A DNA stretch of 64,000 nucleotides from an uncultured Bartonella sp. (GTDB taxonomy: Bacteria > Pseudomonadota > Alphaproteobacteria > Rhizobiales > Rhizobiaceae): the NCBI GenBank assembly GCA_945285915.1, contig CALYQL010000003.1, forward strand, positions 86,016-150,015. Direction: 5' to 3'. Below the pieces are notes generated by a model that ran no database searches, was not told the DNA's origin, and was given only the letters and a program-made list of their open reading frames with translations. Below, one piece after another: positions 9,037 through 18,023 of this stretch; the first letter of the stretch is position 1; each line of letters opens with the position of its first letter. A program made the translations under genes and the position numbers.

Positions 9037-9723
9037 TTAGCCCAATATTACTTTCAAGCCGTTTAACATTGCTTCTTCATTTGGTTCATATGCGATAACA
9101 GGTACACTCAAAATAGCTTTCGGGATTGCATTGGCAATTCTGCTAGAAAGACACAGAAGCACTGTTGATTCATTCATATATTGTTCAATTTGTGTAAGAC
9201 CAGTTGCAGCCATTGCAGAATAGAGCATAACAGCTTCAATTTTGTCCGGTAGCTGCGCTTTTTGCTGTTCGTTAAGAATAATCGGTTTGGTATCATACAC
9301 TTCCAGGATATTGATATTTGGAAACTTCGTCTCAAGCATGTTTTCTAGGTCTGGACGCCGTATCCGTCCAGCAAGATAAAGAAGCCTAGTATTTGCAGCA
9401 CAATCAAGCGATTGAAAAAGATCAAATATATCTCTGGCTATATAAGCAATATTTTTAAAGCCAGCCATTTGTGCGGCCTCTGCCGTGCGTGTACCGACAC
9501 AGTACAACACTTTTTCACATAGCTTATTTAATAGATTCTTTTCACTATGTAAAAAAACAGCTTCACTTGTTGCTATAACGACATCACAGATCAACCGACT
9601 TTCATTAACCTGCAAACTATATGTTTTTGACAAAGGCAAAATGAAAGGTGAAAAGTGCATTGCACGTAAGCGAATTGCTGTGCGTGTTGCCCCCGGTTCT
9701 GGACGTGTCACAAGAATTGCCAT
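9037..9723 (-). CDS. hemD: Uroporphyrinogen-III synthase
   Basis: Cyclises hydroxymethylbilane to uroporphyrinogen III in heme and siroheme synthesis, in the cytoplasm. Seen: N-terminal LVTRPEPGA (residues 4-12), the middle VGTRTAEAA motif (Thr of the second substrate-facing loop), and LLYLAGRIRRPDLE, all typical of the poorly conserved HemD family; 228 aa is the usual length. ATG start at 9723. It is first in the minus-strand hemD / Mic60-like / hemY run and divergent from tsaD. In many Rhizobiales hemC (hydroxymethylbilane synthase) lies directly between hemD and tsaD; here only about 158 bp separate the two, so hemC is absent from this locus. Confidence 0.88.
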   Translation of the reverse strand: MAILVTRPEPGATRTAIRLRAMHFSPFILPLSKTYSLQVNESRLICDVVIATSEAVFLHSEKNLLNKLCEKVLYCVGTRTAEAAQMAGFKNIAYIARDIFDLFQSLDCAANTRLLYLAGRIRRPDLENMLETKFPNINILEVYDTKPIILNEQQKAQLPDKIEAVMLYSAMAATGLTQIEQYMNESTVLLCLSSRIANAIPKAILSVPVIAYEPNEEAMLNGLKVILG

Positions 9724-9881
9724 ACCGTTAGAACTCCGCTTATCGCTATATTGAAATTAATTTATTCATTATCACCTAACCTTCGCCACAACCACAATCT
9801 ATTTTACAGAATTGGTTTGCAAGTCGATCTTTACATGGTACCGAAAAAGAGACTTTTGACAAATAAGGGATCTTGCGTGAC

Positions 9882-10958
9882 ATGCGCGTTTTGGGAATAG
9901 AAACAAGTTGCGACGAAACTGCCGCTGCTATCGTTGAACGGGATGAAAATGGTAAGATAGAAATCCTGTCCAATGTAATATGGAGTCAAATTGAAGATCA
10001 CGTCCCCTATGGCGGTGTCGTCCCTGAAATTGCTGCTCGTGCCCATGTTGAAATTCTTGACGGGCTCGTCAAACAGGCACTTGATGAGGCAAACACAAAA
10101 CTTCACCATGTTGATGCTATTGCTGCTACTGGTGGTCCAGGATTGGTTGGAGGACTTCTTGTTGGTTTAATGACCGCGAAAGCTTTGGCATTAGCCGCAG
10201 ACAAACCATTTATTGCTGTAAACCATTTGGAAGGTCACGCGTTAACAGCAAAACTCACAAACAACCTTTCCTACCCATATCTATTATTGCTGGTATCTGG
10301 CGGTCACACACAAGTTGTTTTGGTGAAAGGACTTGGCGATTATCAGCGCTTAGGCACAACAATAGACGACGCCCTTGGTGAAGCTTTTGATAAAACCGCC
10401 AAATTATTAGGATTACCGTATCCAGGTGGGCCTGCTATAGAAAAATTGGCACGTTCTGGTAATAGCCATCGAATTGAATTACCTCGTCCATTAAAAGGTG
10501 AAAAACGGCTAGATTTTTCCTTTTCCGGTCTCAAAACCGCTGTCAGGCAAGCTGCTATAGAAATGCAACCTTTAACCGAGCAAGATATTGCAGATATTGC
10601 AGCTGCATTCCAATTGGCCGTTACAGACACTTTGAGTGACAGAATTGAACGAAGCCTAGGTCTTTTCAAACAACTCTATCCAGATGCTAAAGCCGCACTG
10701 GTGGTCGCTGGTGGTGTTGCCGCTAATCAAGCTATCCGTAGTGAACTACAAAAATTATGCGATATATACGAGTTTGCATTTATTGCTCCTCCAATGTCGC
10801 TATGTACGGATAATGCAGCAATGATTGCGTATGCGGGATTAGAACATTTTTTACAAGGTGAGACATCATCACTCGACATAGCGCCACGTTCGCGTTGGCC
10901 ACTGGATGAAAAATCAGCACCGTTAATTGGAGCCGGACGCAGAGGAGCAAAGGCGTAA
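9882..10958 (+). CDS. tsaD: tRNA N6-threonylcarbamoyladenosine transferase TsaD
   Basis: Transfers threonylcarbamoyl from TC-AMP to A37 of ANN-decoding tRNAs, with TsaB and TsaE. Seen: [13 protein letters not shown] near the N-terminus, [12 protein letters not shown], the metal-binding NHLEGH motif, [27 protein letters not shown], and the C-terminal [12 protein letters not shown] with the third metal ligand Asp. Full length at 358 aa. Start: ATG at 9882 with AAGGGA 11 nt upstream; the TTG at 9873 is too close (2 nt) to that site. The stop codon overlaps the start of gpsA, and the TsaD-GpsA pairing is usual in this group. Confidence 0.96.
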   Translation: MRVLGIETSCDETAAAIVERDENGKIEILSNVIWSQIEDHVPYGGVVPEIAARAHVEILDGLVKQALDEANTKLHHVDAIAATGGPGLVGGLLVGLMTAKALALAADKPFIAVNHLEGHALTAKLTNNLSYPYLLLLVSGGHTQVVLVKGLGDYQRLGTTIDDALGEAFDKTAKLLGLPYPGGPAIEKLARSGNSHRIELPRPLKGEKRLDFSFSGLKTAVRQAAIEMQPLTEQDIADIAAAFQLAVTDTLSDRIERSLGLFKQLYPDAKAALVVAGGVAANQAIRSELQKLCDIYEFAFIAPPMSLCTDNAAMIAYAGLEHFLQGETSSLDIAPRSRWPLDEKSAPLIGAGRRGAKA

Positions 10959-11944
10959 TGATGTCAAAAAGAAAAATTGCTGTTATGGGAAGCGGTGCAT
11001 GGGGAACTGCGCTGTCAGTAATGTCTTGTCAGTTAGGACATGATGTTACGCTTTTTGGCCGCAATCAAAACATTATTGATGCTATCAATAACCATCACAC
11101 AAACGAACAATATCTGCCTGATATTGTATTGCCCAAGGATATCAAAGCAACAACAACCCCTGCTCAGGCACTGGACAATGCAGATCTGGTTCTTTGTGTT
11201 ATACCAGCGCAATCTTTCAGCGCCGCTCTTAGCGACTTTGCTAGTTATATACCGAAAAACGCTCCTCTTGTATTGTGTGCAAAAGGAATTGAGCAAAAGA
11301 CTGGACGTTTTATGTCTGACATTGCTGAAGATATTTTGCCAAATCACGCCATTGCAGCTTTATCAGGACCAAGCTTTGCCCAAGACGTTGCGCGCGGTTT
11401 GCCCACTGCGGTAACAATTGCTGCCCGCAACCTCGGATTGGCACATCAAATTTCCAAAATTCTTTCTGGTACTGTTTTTCGTTGTTATTCAAGCGACGAT
11501 TTAATGGGCGTTGAATTGGGAGGGGCACTCAAAAATGTCTTGGCACTTGCCGCAGGTGCTGCCAGTGGTCGGGGTTTGGGGGCTAGTGCCCAAGCTGCAC
11601 TTGTCACGCGTGGTTTTGCTGAATTAAGACGCATAGGTAAAGCCATGGGTGCTAAAACCGAAACCATGTCGGGTTTATCTGTGTTAGGTGACCTCATTTT
11701 GACGTGTTCATCACCACAATCACGTAACTTTTCCTATGGCTTTGCTATGGGAGCTAACAAACCAACAATAGGCCTGAAATTGGCAGAGGGTGTAGCGACA
11801 GCACCAATTGCTGCTCAACTTTTTCATCAGAAAAAAATTGATGCTCCTATTATCGATGCCGTCGCACATTTACTTGACGGAAGCCTGACAATTGATCAAG
11901 CTGTTACAGCGCTCATTACGAGACCTTTAAAATCAGAGGATTAA
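10958..11944 (+). CDS. gpsA: NAD(P)H-dependent glycerol-3-phosphate dehydrogenase
   Basis: Reduces dihydroxyacetone phosphate to sn-glycerol 3-phosphate for phospholipid synthesis. Seen: the Rossmann motif [11 protein letters not shown] (residues 10-20), the NAD-loop [25 protein letters not shown], the catalytic-Lys segment [12 protein letters not shown] and the substrate-binding [14 protein letters not shown]. 328 aa, normal. The ATG at 10958 overlaps the last base of the tsaD stop (a second ATG follows at 10961); AGAGGAG lies about 10 nt upstream inside tsaD, so translation is probably coupled. YciI follows 3 bp downstream. Confidence 0.96.
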   Translation: MMSKRKIAVMGSGAWGTALSVMSCQLGHDVTLFGRNQNIIDAINNHHTNEQYLPDIVLPKDIKATTTPAQALDNADLVLCVIPAQSFSAALSDFASYIPKNAPLVLCAKGIEQKTGRFMSDIAEDILPNHAIAALSGPSFAQDVARGLPTAVTIAARNLGLAHQISKILSGTVFRCYSSDDLMGVELGGALKNVLALAAGAASGRGLGASAQAALVTRGFAELRRIGKAMGAKTETMSGLSVLGDLILTCSSPQSRNFSYGFAMGANKPTIGLKLAEGVATAPIAAQLFHQKKIDAPIIDAVAHLLDGSLTIDQAVTALITRPLKSED

Positions 11945-11947
11945 TCA

Positions 11948-12238
11948 ATGCTATATGCCGTTATAAGAAATGACAAAAAAGACCACAGCCAATTACGGAT
12001 TGATACACGGCCGACGCATCTTGAATATTTGAAAAGCCTTGGAAGCAAACTGAAATTTGCTGGCCCATTTTTAAATGAAGATGGCAAGCCGAATGGAACA
12101 ATGATGGTTGTTGAAGCACAGTCAAAAGAAGAAGTTGAACGTGCTGCGGCAAACGACCCATACGCAAAAGCCGGACTTTTCGCTGATATTGAAATACGTC
12201 CTTGGAATTGGGTCATTAACAATCCTGATGCGGTGTAA
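11948..12238 (+). CDS. YciI-like protein
   Basis: Small (96 aa) ferredoxin-like-fold protein of the YCII family, with unknown or variable function; some relatives are dehydrochlorinases. Seen: the N-terminal LYAVIRNDKKDH strand, the conserved RPTHLEYLKSLG with the family His, the GPFLNEDGKPNG turn and the EVERAAANDPYAKAGLF helix with the NDPY motif. It sits between gpsA (3 bp) and the EVE-domain gene (4 bp) in a tight co-directional run conserved in Rhizobiales. ATG start at 11948 with AGAGGA in the end of gpsA. Confidence 0.9.
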   Translation: MLYAVIRNDKKDHSQLRIDTRPTHLEYLKSLGSKLKFAGPFLNEDGKPNGTMMVVEAQSKEEVERAAANDPYAKAGLFADIEIRPWNWVINNPDAV

Positions 12239-12242
12239 AGAC

Positions 12243-12671
12243 ATGGCATATTGGCTATTTAAATCTGAACCCTTCAAATGGTCATGGCAAATGCAAAAAG
12301 CCAAAGGCGATGAAGGAGAGCAATGGGATGGCGTACGCAATTATCAAGCACGCAATAATATGCGCGCTATGAAACTTCATGATAAAGGCTTTTTTTATCA
12401 TTCAAATGAAGGTTTGGAAATTGTAGGTATTGTTGAAATTTGTGCACTTGCCCACCATGACACAACGACTGATGATCCAAGATGGGAATGCGTAGACATT
12501 CGTGCGATCTGCGACATGCCAAAACCGGTAACTTTAAAAGATGTAAAAGCTAATCCTGATTTGCAAAATATGTCACTCGTGACATCTATGCGGTTATCAG
12601 TTCAACCGGTTTCAGAAGCGGAGTGGATTGAAGTTTGCAGAATGGGCGGACTAAATCCGGCAACTCTATGA
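12243..12671 (+). CDS. EVE-domain protein
   Basis: Stand-alone EVE domain (142 aa, PUA-like fold), a family thought to read modified bases in RNA or DNA. Seen: MAYWLFKSEPFKWSW at the start (aromatic cage region), the WDGVRNYQARNNMRAM motif, and FYHSNEGLEIVGIVE; these are diagnostic. Start: ATG at 12243, 4 nt after the YciI stop; a longer frame extends upstream inside yciI but has no family similarity. Its stop overlaps the next gene by ATGA (12668-12671), so it is translationally coupled to the methyltransferase. Confidence 0.92.
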   Translation: MAYWLFKSEPFKWSWQMQKAKGDEGEQWDGVRNYQARNNMRAMKLHDKGFFYHSNEGLEIVGIVEICALAHHDTTTDDPRWECVDIRAICDMPKPVTLKDVKANPDLQNMSLVTSMRLSVQPVSEAEWIEVCRMGGLNPATL

Positions 12672-13330
12672 ACCCAAAAGAGTTTATCCTTGCAAATACC
12701 AGCCCTAAATCATGCCTCAATCTTACTGATATAAAACTGTATCAAACCAACGAGGTGCATGGACTTTGGCATAAAACCCAAGATGAAATGGACTTGTTGG
12801 GCATGGCACCTCCTTTCTGGGCATTTCCATGGGCCGGAGGCGAAGGTCTCGCCCGCTATATTTTAGAAAATCCTCATGAGGTACTGGGAAAAAATGTATT
12901 GGATTTCGCCTCAGGTTCTGGACTTGTGGCTATTGCTGCAAAAAAAGCTGGTGCCCGTTCAGTCATTGCAAATGACATTGATCCGTTAGCCATTGAAGCT
13001 GTTAAACTTAATGCTGCTTTAAACAACGTTGTCATTGAACCCTTAGGAAATAACATTGTTGATAGTGACAATTTATGGGACGTTGTTCTTGCCGGTGATA
13101 TTTTTTACGAAAAAGCGATGGCGGAAACCATTATGGAGTGGTTTTATAAATTATCACAGCAAGGAGCAAAGATACTCGCTGGAGATCCGGGGCGAGCCTA
13201 TGTGCCACGCGATAAGATGGTAGAAAAGGCATGTTATCGCATTGTCACGTCAACAGCGATTGAAGATGCCGAGGTCAAAGCCACCAAGATCTTTCAAGTT
13301 GATGGGGCGTCTCTTTCAGCTAATAAATAA
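12668..13330 (+). CDS. SAM-dependent methyltransferase, COG3897 type (protein-lysine methyltransferase-like)
   Basis: Class I methyltransferase of the COG3897 / METTL20-like group, whose characterised bacterial relatives methylate lysine of electron-transfer flavoprotein beta. Seen: PFWAFPWAGGEGLARYI upstream of the SAM site, the glycine loop VLDFASGSGLVAIAA (about residues 77-91), IANDIDPLAIEA with the acidic ribose ligand, and VLAGDIFYEKAMAE, equivalent to the family's D-x-F-Y motif. Start: ATG at 12668, from the ATGA overlap with the EVE gene; 220 aa. Last gene of the tsaD-gpsA-yciI-EVE run. Confidence 0.85.
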   Translation: MNPKEFILANTSPKSCLNLTDIKLYQTNEVHGLWHKTQDEMDLLGMAPPFWAFPWAGGEGLARYILENPHEVLGKNVLDFASGSGLVAIAAKKAGARSVIANDIDPLAIEAVKLNAALNNVVIEPLGNNIVDSDNLWDVVLAGDIFYEKAMAETIMEWFYKLSQQGAKILAGDPGRAYVPRDKMVEKACYRIVTSTAIEDAEVKATKIFQVDGASLSANK

Positions 13331-13507
13331 TGTTGCTGTAAGTTAACAACGGTAAAACCATGACGGTGATTATTCACTTTAGGAGAAGTTTAATCTTTTT
13401 TACGATATGATATTATTAACTATAATATTTATTGTTTTGGGTGGTTATAAAATTTTCCAAATTTGGGGTTATAATTCAATTAATTGCCGTTTATCGGAGC
13501 ATTATGA

Positions 13508-14707
13508 ATGAAATTAAGTACCGCGCTTATGGCTTCTTTCCTTGTTACCACAACCTTTATAAGTGGTTGTCAGGAAACTGCAACTTTGCCTCAAATTGGC
13601 AAAGCCACGCAAGAATTGCCAAAAAAATTACAAGACAAGATGGTTGCGAAAAATATGGAAAAATATTCGCCCATTCTTGTGCGTGTTTTTAAAGAAGAAA
13701 GCGTTGTCGAAATCTGGAAACAAACCCGCAGCGGTAAATATGACCTTATAGCGTCATATGATATTTGCAAATGGTCAGGCAAACTCGGCCCTAAATACAT
13801 GGAAGGTGATAGACAGGCACCTGAAGGTTTCTATACCATCCGTCCAAGCCAAATGAACCCAAATTCTAACTATTATCTTGCTTTTAACATTGGCTTCCCT
13901 AATGCCTATGATCAGGTTAATGGCCGAACAGGACAGCATCTTATGGTACATGGCGCCTGTTCTTCATCGGGTTGCTATTCAATGAGTGATGAAAATATTG
14001 CTCAAATCTATGCTTTTGGTAGGGATTCTTTCAAAGGCGGTCAACGCGAATTTCAATTGCAGGCTTTTCCGTTCCGCATGACCGCAGCTAATATGGCGCG
14101 TTATCACAATGATCCCAATTACAAGTTCTGGACAATGTTGAAAGAGGGATATGATATTTTTGAAGTCACACGTGTTCCGCCTAAAGTAGATGTTTGTGAA
14201 AAACGGTATGTTTTCAATCGCGATACAAACGGGAAAACATTATCACCTGCCGGCGCTTGTCCTGCAGCGTCTAATAGTCCATCAATGCAAACAGCGTTCG
14301 CTTCCTATCAGAAAAAATATGATGAATCTTTCTCTTCAGCGACAGAGAAAAAAATGAAAGCACCATCACCAACTATTCAGGGTGTTCAAGAAGCATCCCT
14401 TGTTGCTGATTGGAGTCGTAAAAGAGCTGCTGGAGCAAAAGTATCGCGTGAACCTCCCTCACTAACTCCAGCTTCAAGTGAGAAACCGGATGCACCGGAT
14501 ATCACACCAGAAAAGTCCGCTGTTACGAAATCTTCTACACATAGCGATGTGGCTGCGAATACAGCAAAAGCCAAACAAAAAACACCAACTGGGCAGTCTT
14601 TAGCTGAAGAAGAAGCACAAACAAGTGGCGCGCCCGTCACTGTTGAAAATACAACGACTGATGTTAAAAATGACAAAAAGCCGTTTTGGAAAGTATTTGG
14701 TGACTAA
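13508..14707 (+). CDS. L,D-transpeptidase (YafK type), predicted lipoprotein
   Basis: Murein L,D-transpeptidase-family enzyme acting in the periplasm. Seen: a lipoprotein signal ending FISGC (Cys21), an N-terminal half matching YafK-type proteins (APEGFYTIRPSQMNPNS), and the catalytic motif VHGACSSSGCYSM with H148 and nucleophile C156. The C-terminal 130 residues (after about 265) are low-complexity Ala/Ser/Thr/Lys/Pro sequence, longer than in E. coli YafK, probably a disordered linker. Start: ATG 13508, with GGAG 8 nt upstream; an ATG at 13504 opens another frame. The end overlaps the TusA-like gene by 8 nt. Whether it cross-links peptidoglycan, attaches proteins or cleaves such links cannot be decided here. 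Confidence 0.9.
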   Translation: MKLSTALMASFLVTTTFISGCQETATLPQIGKATQELPKKLQDKMVAKNMEKYSPILVRVFKEESVVEIWKQTRSGKYDLIASYDICKWSGKLGPKYMEGDRQAPEGFYTIRPSQMNPNSNYYLAFNIGFPNAYDQVNGRTGQHLMVHGACSSSGCYSMSDENIAQIYAFGRDSFKGGQREFQLQAFPFRMTAANMARYHNDPNYKFWTMLKEGYDIFEVTRVPPKVDVCEKRYVFNRDTNGKTLSPAGACPAASNSPSMQTAFASYQKKYDESFSSATEKKMKAPSPTIQGVQEASLVADWSRKRAAGAKVSREPPSLTPASSEKPDAPDITPEKSAVTKSSTHSDVAANTAKAKQKTPTGQSLAEEEAQTSGAPVTVENTTTDVKNDKKPFWKVFGD

Positions 14708-14921
14708 AGATACGTTTTTATATGATCTGCGTGGGCTGCGATGCCCACTCGTCTTATTAAAAGCACAGAAAAAGAAAGCTGAATTACCGGCCAATACCAG
14801 CCTCATTATATTGAGCGATGATCCTTTAGCACCATTGGATTTAGCGCATTATTGTCAACAAAACCACTTCCACTTTGCAAAGTGGTTTGACGAAGGAATT
14901 TGTCACTTATCTATATCATAA
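14700..14921 (+). CDS. TusA/SirA-family sulfur-carrier-like protein
   Basis: Small (73 aa) TusA-family protein. Seen: DLRGLRCPLVLLKAQK, in which Cys15 corresponds to the sulfur-carrying Cys of TusA; the second Pro of the usual CPxP is missing (CPLV), and the rest follows the family beta-alpha-beta pattern. Start: GTG at 14700, 6 nt after GGAAAG and overlapping the L,D-transpeptidase stop by 8 nt. An ATG at 14670 in the same frame would add ten residues without a good ribosome site. Likely translationally coupled to the upstream gene. Function (tRNA thiolation, molybdenum cofactor, other) is not shown. Confidence 0.82.
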   Translation: MTKDTFLYDLRGLRCPLVLLKAQKKKAELPANTSLIILSDDPLAPLDLAHYCQQNHFHFAKWFDEGICHLSIS

Positions 14922-14925
14922 CCAT

Positions 14926-14958
14926 ATATGGATAATACTCTAACCATATTATCCATAT
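14926..14958. terminator. AT-rich inverted repeat between convergent genes
   Basis: Perfect 11 bp arms ATATGGATAAT (14926-14936) and ATTATCCATAT (14948-14958) with an 11 nt loop, in the 65 bp between the TusA-like gene and the convergent CobW gene. No long T-run follows on either strand, so it is a weak or factor-assisted terminator candidate; a protein-binding palindrome is the alternative. Confidence 0.45.
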
Positions 14959-14986
14959 TGTTATGAAATATCCGATCAATACGATA

Positions 14987-16081
14987 TCAAAATTTGAAAC
15001 CCGGAATTGCCAATGGATTTTCGGTAAGCGCTAAACGATCAGCGGTATCGATAGCAGGCTTACTTAAAAATACATTGAACATTTCTCTTACCAACGTCTC
15101 TTCCAAGCCATCAGTAATGATAACCAGCCGCGTTTCATGGTTTATATCTGGCCATTCTTTCAACCTTATAGGCGGATGGAATAGAGTTTGCACGCCATGA
15201 ATAATGATAGGATGTGATGGATCTTCCGCCAAACAGACAATACCTTTCATGCGCAGTATTTTGTTACCATGTGTTGCGCAAAAAAGTTCTATAAAAGCAT
15301 CCAATGCCGAATAGGGTATTGGTTCGTCATGCGTTAAAGCAAACGCACGTATTGTATCACTATGTCGGTTAACATCATGATGATGGTGGTGATGGTGCAC
15401 GTCAACTTCACTGGAAAGCCAATTTTTGACAGTGTCTGTTTTGCTATCCAAATCAAATACACCAATATCTACAAGCTCTATGGGCTGATACATCGGATCA
15501 TGAGAGGAAATAATCATTGCTGTTGCATTAAGCGACTTTAAGTCATCAACAAGCGATGCCAATTTATCATCATCGGTTACAAGATCTGTTTTTGTCAAAA
15601 TAATCTTGTCGGCAAAAGCCACCTGTTTTCGAGCCTCTTTTTGCTTTATAAGCGTATCATGACCATTGATTGCATCCACAGTTGTAATAACACCATCTAT
15701 TGCAAAAGACTGCAACATGGCAGGATGTCCAATAATGGCTTGCAAAATAGGTGCTGGATCAGCAAGACCTGTCGTTTCAATAATAACACGACTAAGCTTC
15801 GCAATACGCCCTGTTTGTAAACGGTCAATAAGATTAGCTAAACTATCAATCAATTGGCCACGCATCGTACAACAAAGGCAGCCATTGGATAATTCTATAA
15901 CGCCATCATCCGCTTGCTCAACCAGAAGATGATCTATACCAACTTCACCAAATTCATTAACAATGACCGCCGTATCCTTCAATGTAGGTTCTTTAAGGAT
16001 ACGATTTAATAATGTTGTTTTCCCTGACCCTAGAAAACCGGTGATAACGGTGACAGGAATACGTCGATGAGTATTAATCAT
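14987..16081 (-). CDS. CobW/COG0523 family metallochaperone GTPase with poly-His loop
   Basis: G3E-family GTPase (CobW/YjiA/ZNG1 group), which deliver metals, often zinc, to client enzymes. Seen: Walker [10 protein letters not shown] (15-23), Walker B-type ETTGLADPA, the metal site GCLCC (67-71, CxCC), the TKTD guanine motif (163-166), and seven consecutive His (229-235) followed by a further His in the linker before the CobW C-terminal domain. 364 aa, normal. The ATG overlaps the stop of the upstream carboxypeptidase by ATGA, so the two are translationally coupled. The His run and CxCC favour Zn handling, but the metal is not proven. Confidence 0.92.
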   Translation of the reverse strand: MINTHRRIPVTVITGFLGSGKTTLLNRILKEPTLKDTAVIVNEFGEVGIDHLLVEQADDGVIELSNGCLCCTMRGQLIDSLANLIDRLQTGRIAKLSRVIIETTGLADPAPILQAIIGHPAMLQSFAIDGVITTVDAINGHDTLIKQKEARKQVAFADKIILTKTDLVTDDDKLASLVDDLKSLNATAMIISSHDPMYQPIELVDIGVFDLDSKTDTVKNWLSSEVDVHHHHHHHDVNRHSDTIRAFALTHDEPIPYSALDAFIELFCATHGNKILRMKGIVCLAEDPSHPIIIHGVQTLFHPPIRLKEWPDINHETRLVIITDGLEETLVREMFNVFLSKPAIDTADRLALTENPLAIPGFKF

Positions 16082-17163
16082 TGAGCGTTCTCATATGCTG
16101 GACGTGGTGTCGGTACTGGAATTTTCCAAGCCGGTATCTCTCCTGGTTTTGTTGGTGCCGGTGCTGAAATCAGGCGTACCGGCATAGCTTGAACTTGAGC
16201 TGGTTGCGCTGTCATATAAGGTGAATCGAATATCGTTTTACCTTTAGCGTCCCGATGTTGCATACGAATTTTCCATGCCTCGTCATTACAGATTTTATCC
16301 TGAATATCTGTTATCTGGTTAAGCTTGGTACCATATGGCTGCAAAGTTGCCAAAGTTGTTTGAGACGTACCCTGATTGGAAAAACCATCATTTAAAAGCT
16401 TTGCAGACAATGCTTCACGTTGATCAATACGATCTGCACCTAAAACGACAGCTATAATTGTACGACCTTTCCGCGTAGCAGAAGAAACAAGATTAAAACC
16501 AGAAGCACAAATAAAACCCGTTTTCATACCATCAGCACCAGCAAAACGACCGATTAGATTATTTGAATTCTGCTCTATTTTCCGTCCGCCACCAAAATCT
16601 ATCGCAGGAATGGAGAAATAATGCGCATATTCAGGAAATTCGCGACGAATTTGTGTAGCAAGAACAGCAAGATCACGCGCAGTAGAATAATTATCAGGAT
16701 TTGGCAAACCATTTGCATTGGCAAAATGTGTGCCAAACATACCTAACCTTTGTGCCTCGGCATTCATACGTTGCACAAATGCTTGTTCTGAACCTCCGAC
16801 AGTTTCAGCAATTGCTGTTGCAAGGTCGTTGGTGGATTTAACCAAAGTAATTGACAAAGCTGTATTGAGATCAAGAACCGAGCCCGGCTTATAACCGGAA
16901 TGACTTGGTGGCAATTTGGATGCGGCAGCACTAATTGTGACACGTGTATCCAGTGTAACTTGCCCACTACGTAAAGCACGAAATGTCACATACGCAGTCA
17001 TCAATTTTGTCAAGGATGCAGGATACCAACGGTCAAAAGCTTCTTTATGATTTAAAACTCGACCATTCGTAACATCAACGACTATGTATGGATTAGCATG
17101 TGCAAGAGTTGTCACAAACAATATGGTCAATAAAATAGCTATAGAGCTTACCAAATTACGCAT
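16078..17163 (-). CDS. D-alanyl-D-alanine carboxypeptidase (low-molecular-weight PBP)
   Basis: Removes the terminal D-Ala from peptidoglycan pentapeptides in the periplasm. Seen: a cleavable signal peptide (1-23, ending AHA), and the serine-peptidase triad motifs SLTK (S50-K53), STN (110-112) and KTG (214-216). The C-terminal part is a short, Pro-rich extension rather than a full PBP5-like beta domain (361 aa in total). ATG start at 17163. It is the first gene of a two-gene run with the CobW GTPase. COG0523 partners are sometimes linked to zinc-limitation responses, which raises the idea of metal-dependent expression; this is inference. Confidence 0.92.
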   Translation of the reverse strand: MRNLVSSIAILLTILFVTTLAHANPYIVVDVTNGRVLNHKEAFDRWYPASLTKLMTAYVTFRALRSGQVTLDTRVTISAAASKLPPSHSGYKPGSVLDLNTALSITLVKSTNDLATAIAETVGGSEQAFVQRMNAEAQRLGMFGTHFANANGLPNPDNYSTARDLAVLATQIRREFPEYAHYFSIPAIDFGGGRKIEQNSNNLIGRFAGADGMKTGFICASGFNLVSSATRKGRTIIAVVLGADRIDQREALSAKLLNDGFSNQGTSQTTLATLQPYGTKLNQITDIQDKICNDEAWKIRMQHRDAKGKTIFDSPYMTAQPAQVQAMPVRLISAPAPTKPGEIPAWKIPVPTPRPAYENAQ

Positions 17164-17518
17164 TTCTTACGATCCAAAAGGAATTCATTCAATCAAAACT
17201 GATCTTATTTAAACCAGTCTTATCATAAATCAAAACTTTCCTGAATTTTTGAGAAAAAATATAGCTGACAGTGTTTTTTATAAAACAAATTCAAAAACAA
17301 GCTGACTTAAAAATAGCCGTTCAAGAACATTATCACCATATCCCATGGCCATAAGAATTTATAATCATTAATCTGGTTATTTTCAGTAAGATATATAGTG
17401 CCAGCCAATAATAAAATATGTTATAATTTACATAGGCTTCACGGCGTTGATGTCGGGATTAACAATTCTATCTGTTAGATATAATAGATTATCAAATTGA
17501 AGAGGGAAGGAAACTATC
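17164..17518. other. 355 bp intergenic region between divergent dac and usp genes
   Basis: No gene seen. The region is AT-rich and must hold the divergent promoters of the carboxypeptidase (minus) and the universal stress protein (plus). It contains an imperfect palindrome at 17417-17434 (TATGT...ACATA) and a strong ribosome site, GAGGGAAGGA, before the stress-protein start. No riboswitch was recognised. Confidence 0.6.
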
Positions 17519-17968
17519 ATGTATGAGAGAATTCTTGTTGCAACTGATGGATCAGAATTAGCAGATCGTGGTGTTGATGCCGCCGTTGAACTTGCAAAAA
17601 AAACCGGTGGTGAACTGTTTGTTGTAACTGTAACAAGCTTGATGCCATCTTATGGCATTGTTGTTGGCGCAGAATGGGCTTCAAGTCCAGGTGCATTTGA
17701 CGAGTTTCGTAAAGAAATGGAAGATGGCGCCCGCAAAATTCTTGAAGGCGCACTCAATAAAGCTGAAAAATTGGGAATTAAAGCAAAAGGCATCCACGCC
17801 GAAAATCAGCTTGCTGCAGCTGGCATTGTTGATGCTGCAAATGAACATAATGCAGACCTAATCATCATTGCCTCACACGGCAGACGCGGCGTTAATCGCC
17901 TCATTCTAGGAAGTCAGGCATCTGAAGTTATAGCAATGAGTGAACGCCCAGTTATGGTTATTAAATAA
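17519..17968 (+). CDS. Universal stress protein UspA family
   Basis: Single-domain Usp protein, 149 aa, cytoplasmic. Seen: the N-terminal ILVATDGSELADRGVDAA strand-helix and the C-terminal ATP-binding pattern ASHGRRGVNRLILGSQASEVI (G-2x-G-9x-G-S/T type), so it is probably an ATP-binding member. Strong ribosome site about 8 nt before ATG 17519. It has its own terminator, so it is monocistronic. Role in stress survival is inferred from the family. Confidence 0.93.
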   Translation: MYERILVATDGSELADRGVDAAVELAKKTGGELFVVTVTSLMPSYGIVVGAEWASSPGAFDEFRKEMEDGARKILEGALNKAEKLGIKAKGIHAENQLAAAGIVDAANEHNADLIIIASHGRRGVNRLILGSQASEVIAMSERPVMVIK

Positions 17969-17986
17969 CCCATTATCTGGTTCTTT

Positions 17987-18014
17987 TTAAAGCGGGTCTT
18001 GGGCCCGCTTTTTT
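17987..18014 (+). terminator. Rho-independent terminator after usp gene
   Basis: Stem AGCGGG (17991-17996) / CCCGCT (18004-18009) with loop TCTTGGG, preceded by A residues and followed by a run of T. It ends 10 bp before the convergent bioY stop. Confidence 0.9.
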
Positions 18015-18023
18015 ATTTATATT

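Noticed and set aside
13504..13692. Alternative frame starting at ATG 13504 before the L,D-transpeptidase
   Set aside because: The ATG at 13508 has the better-spaced GGAG and yields a clean lipoprotein signal followed by the conserved enzyme; the other frame is short and featureless.
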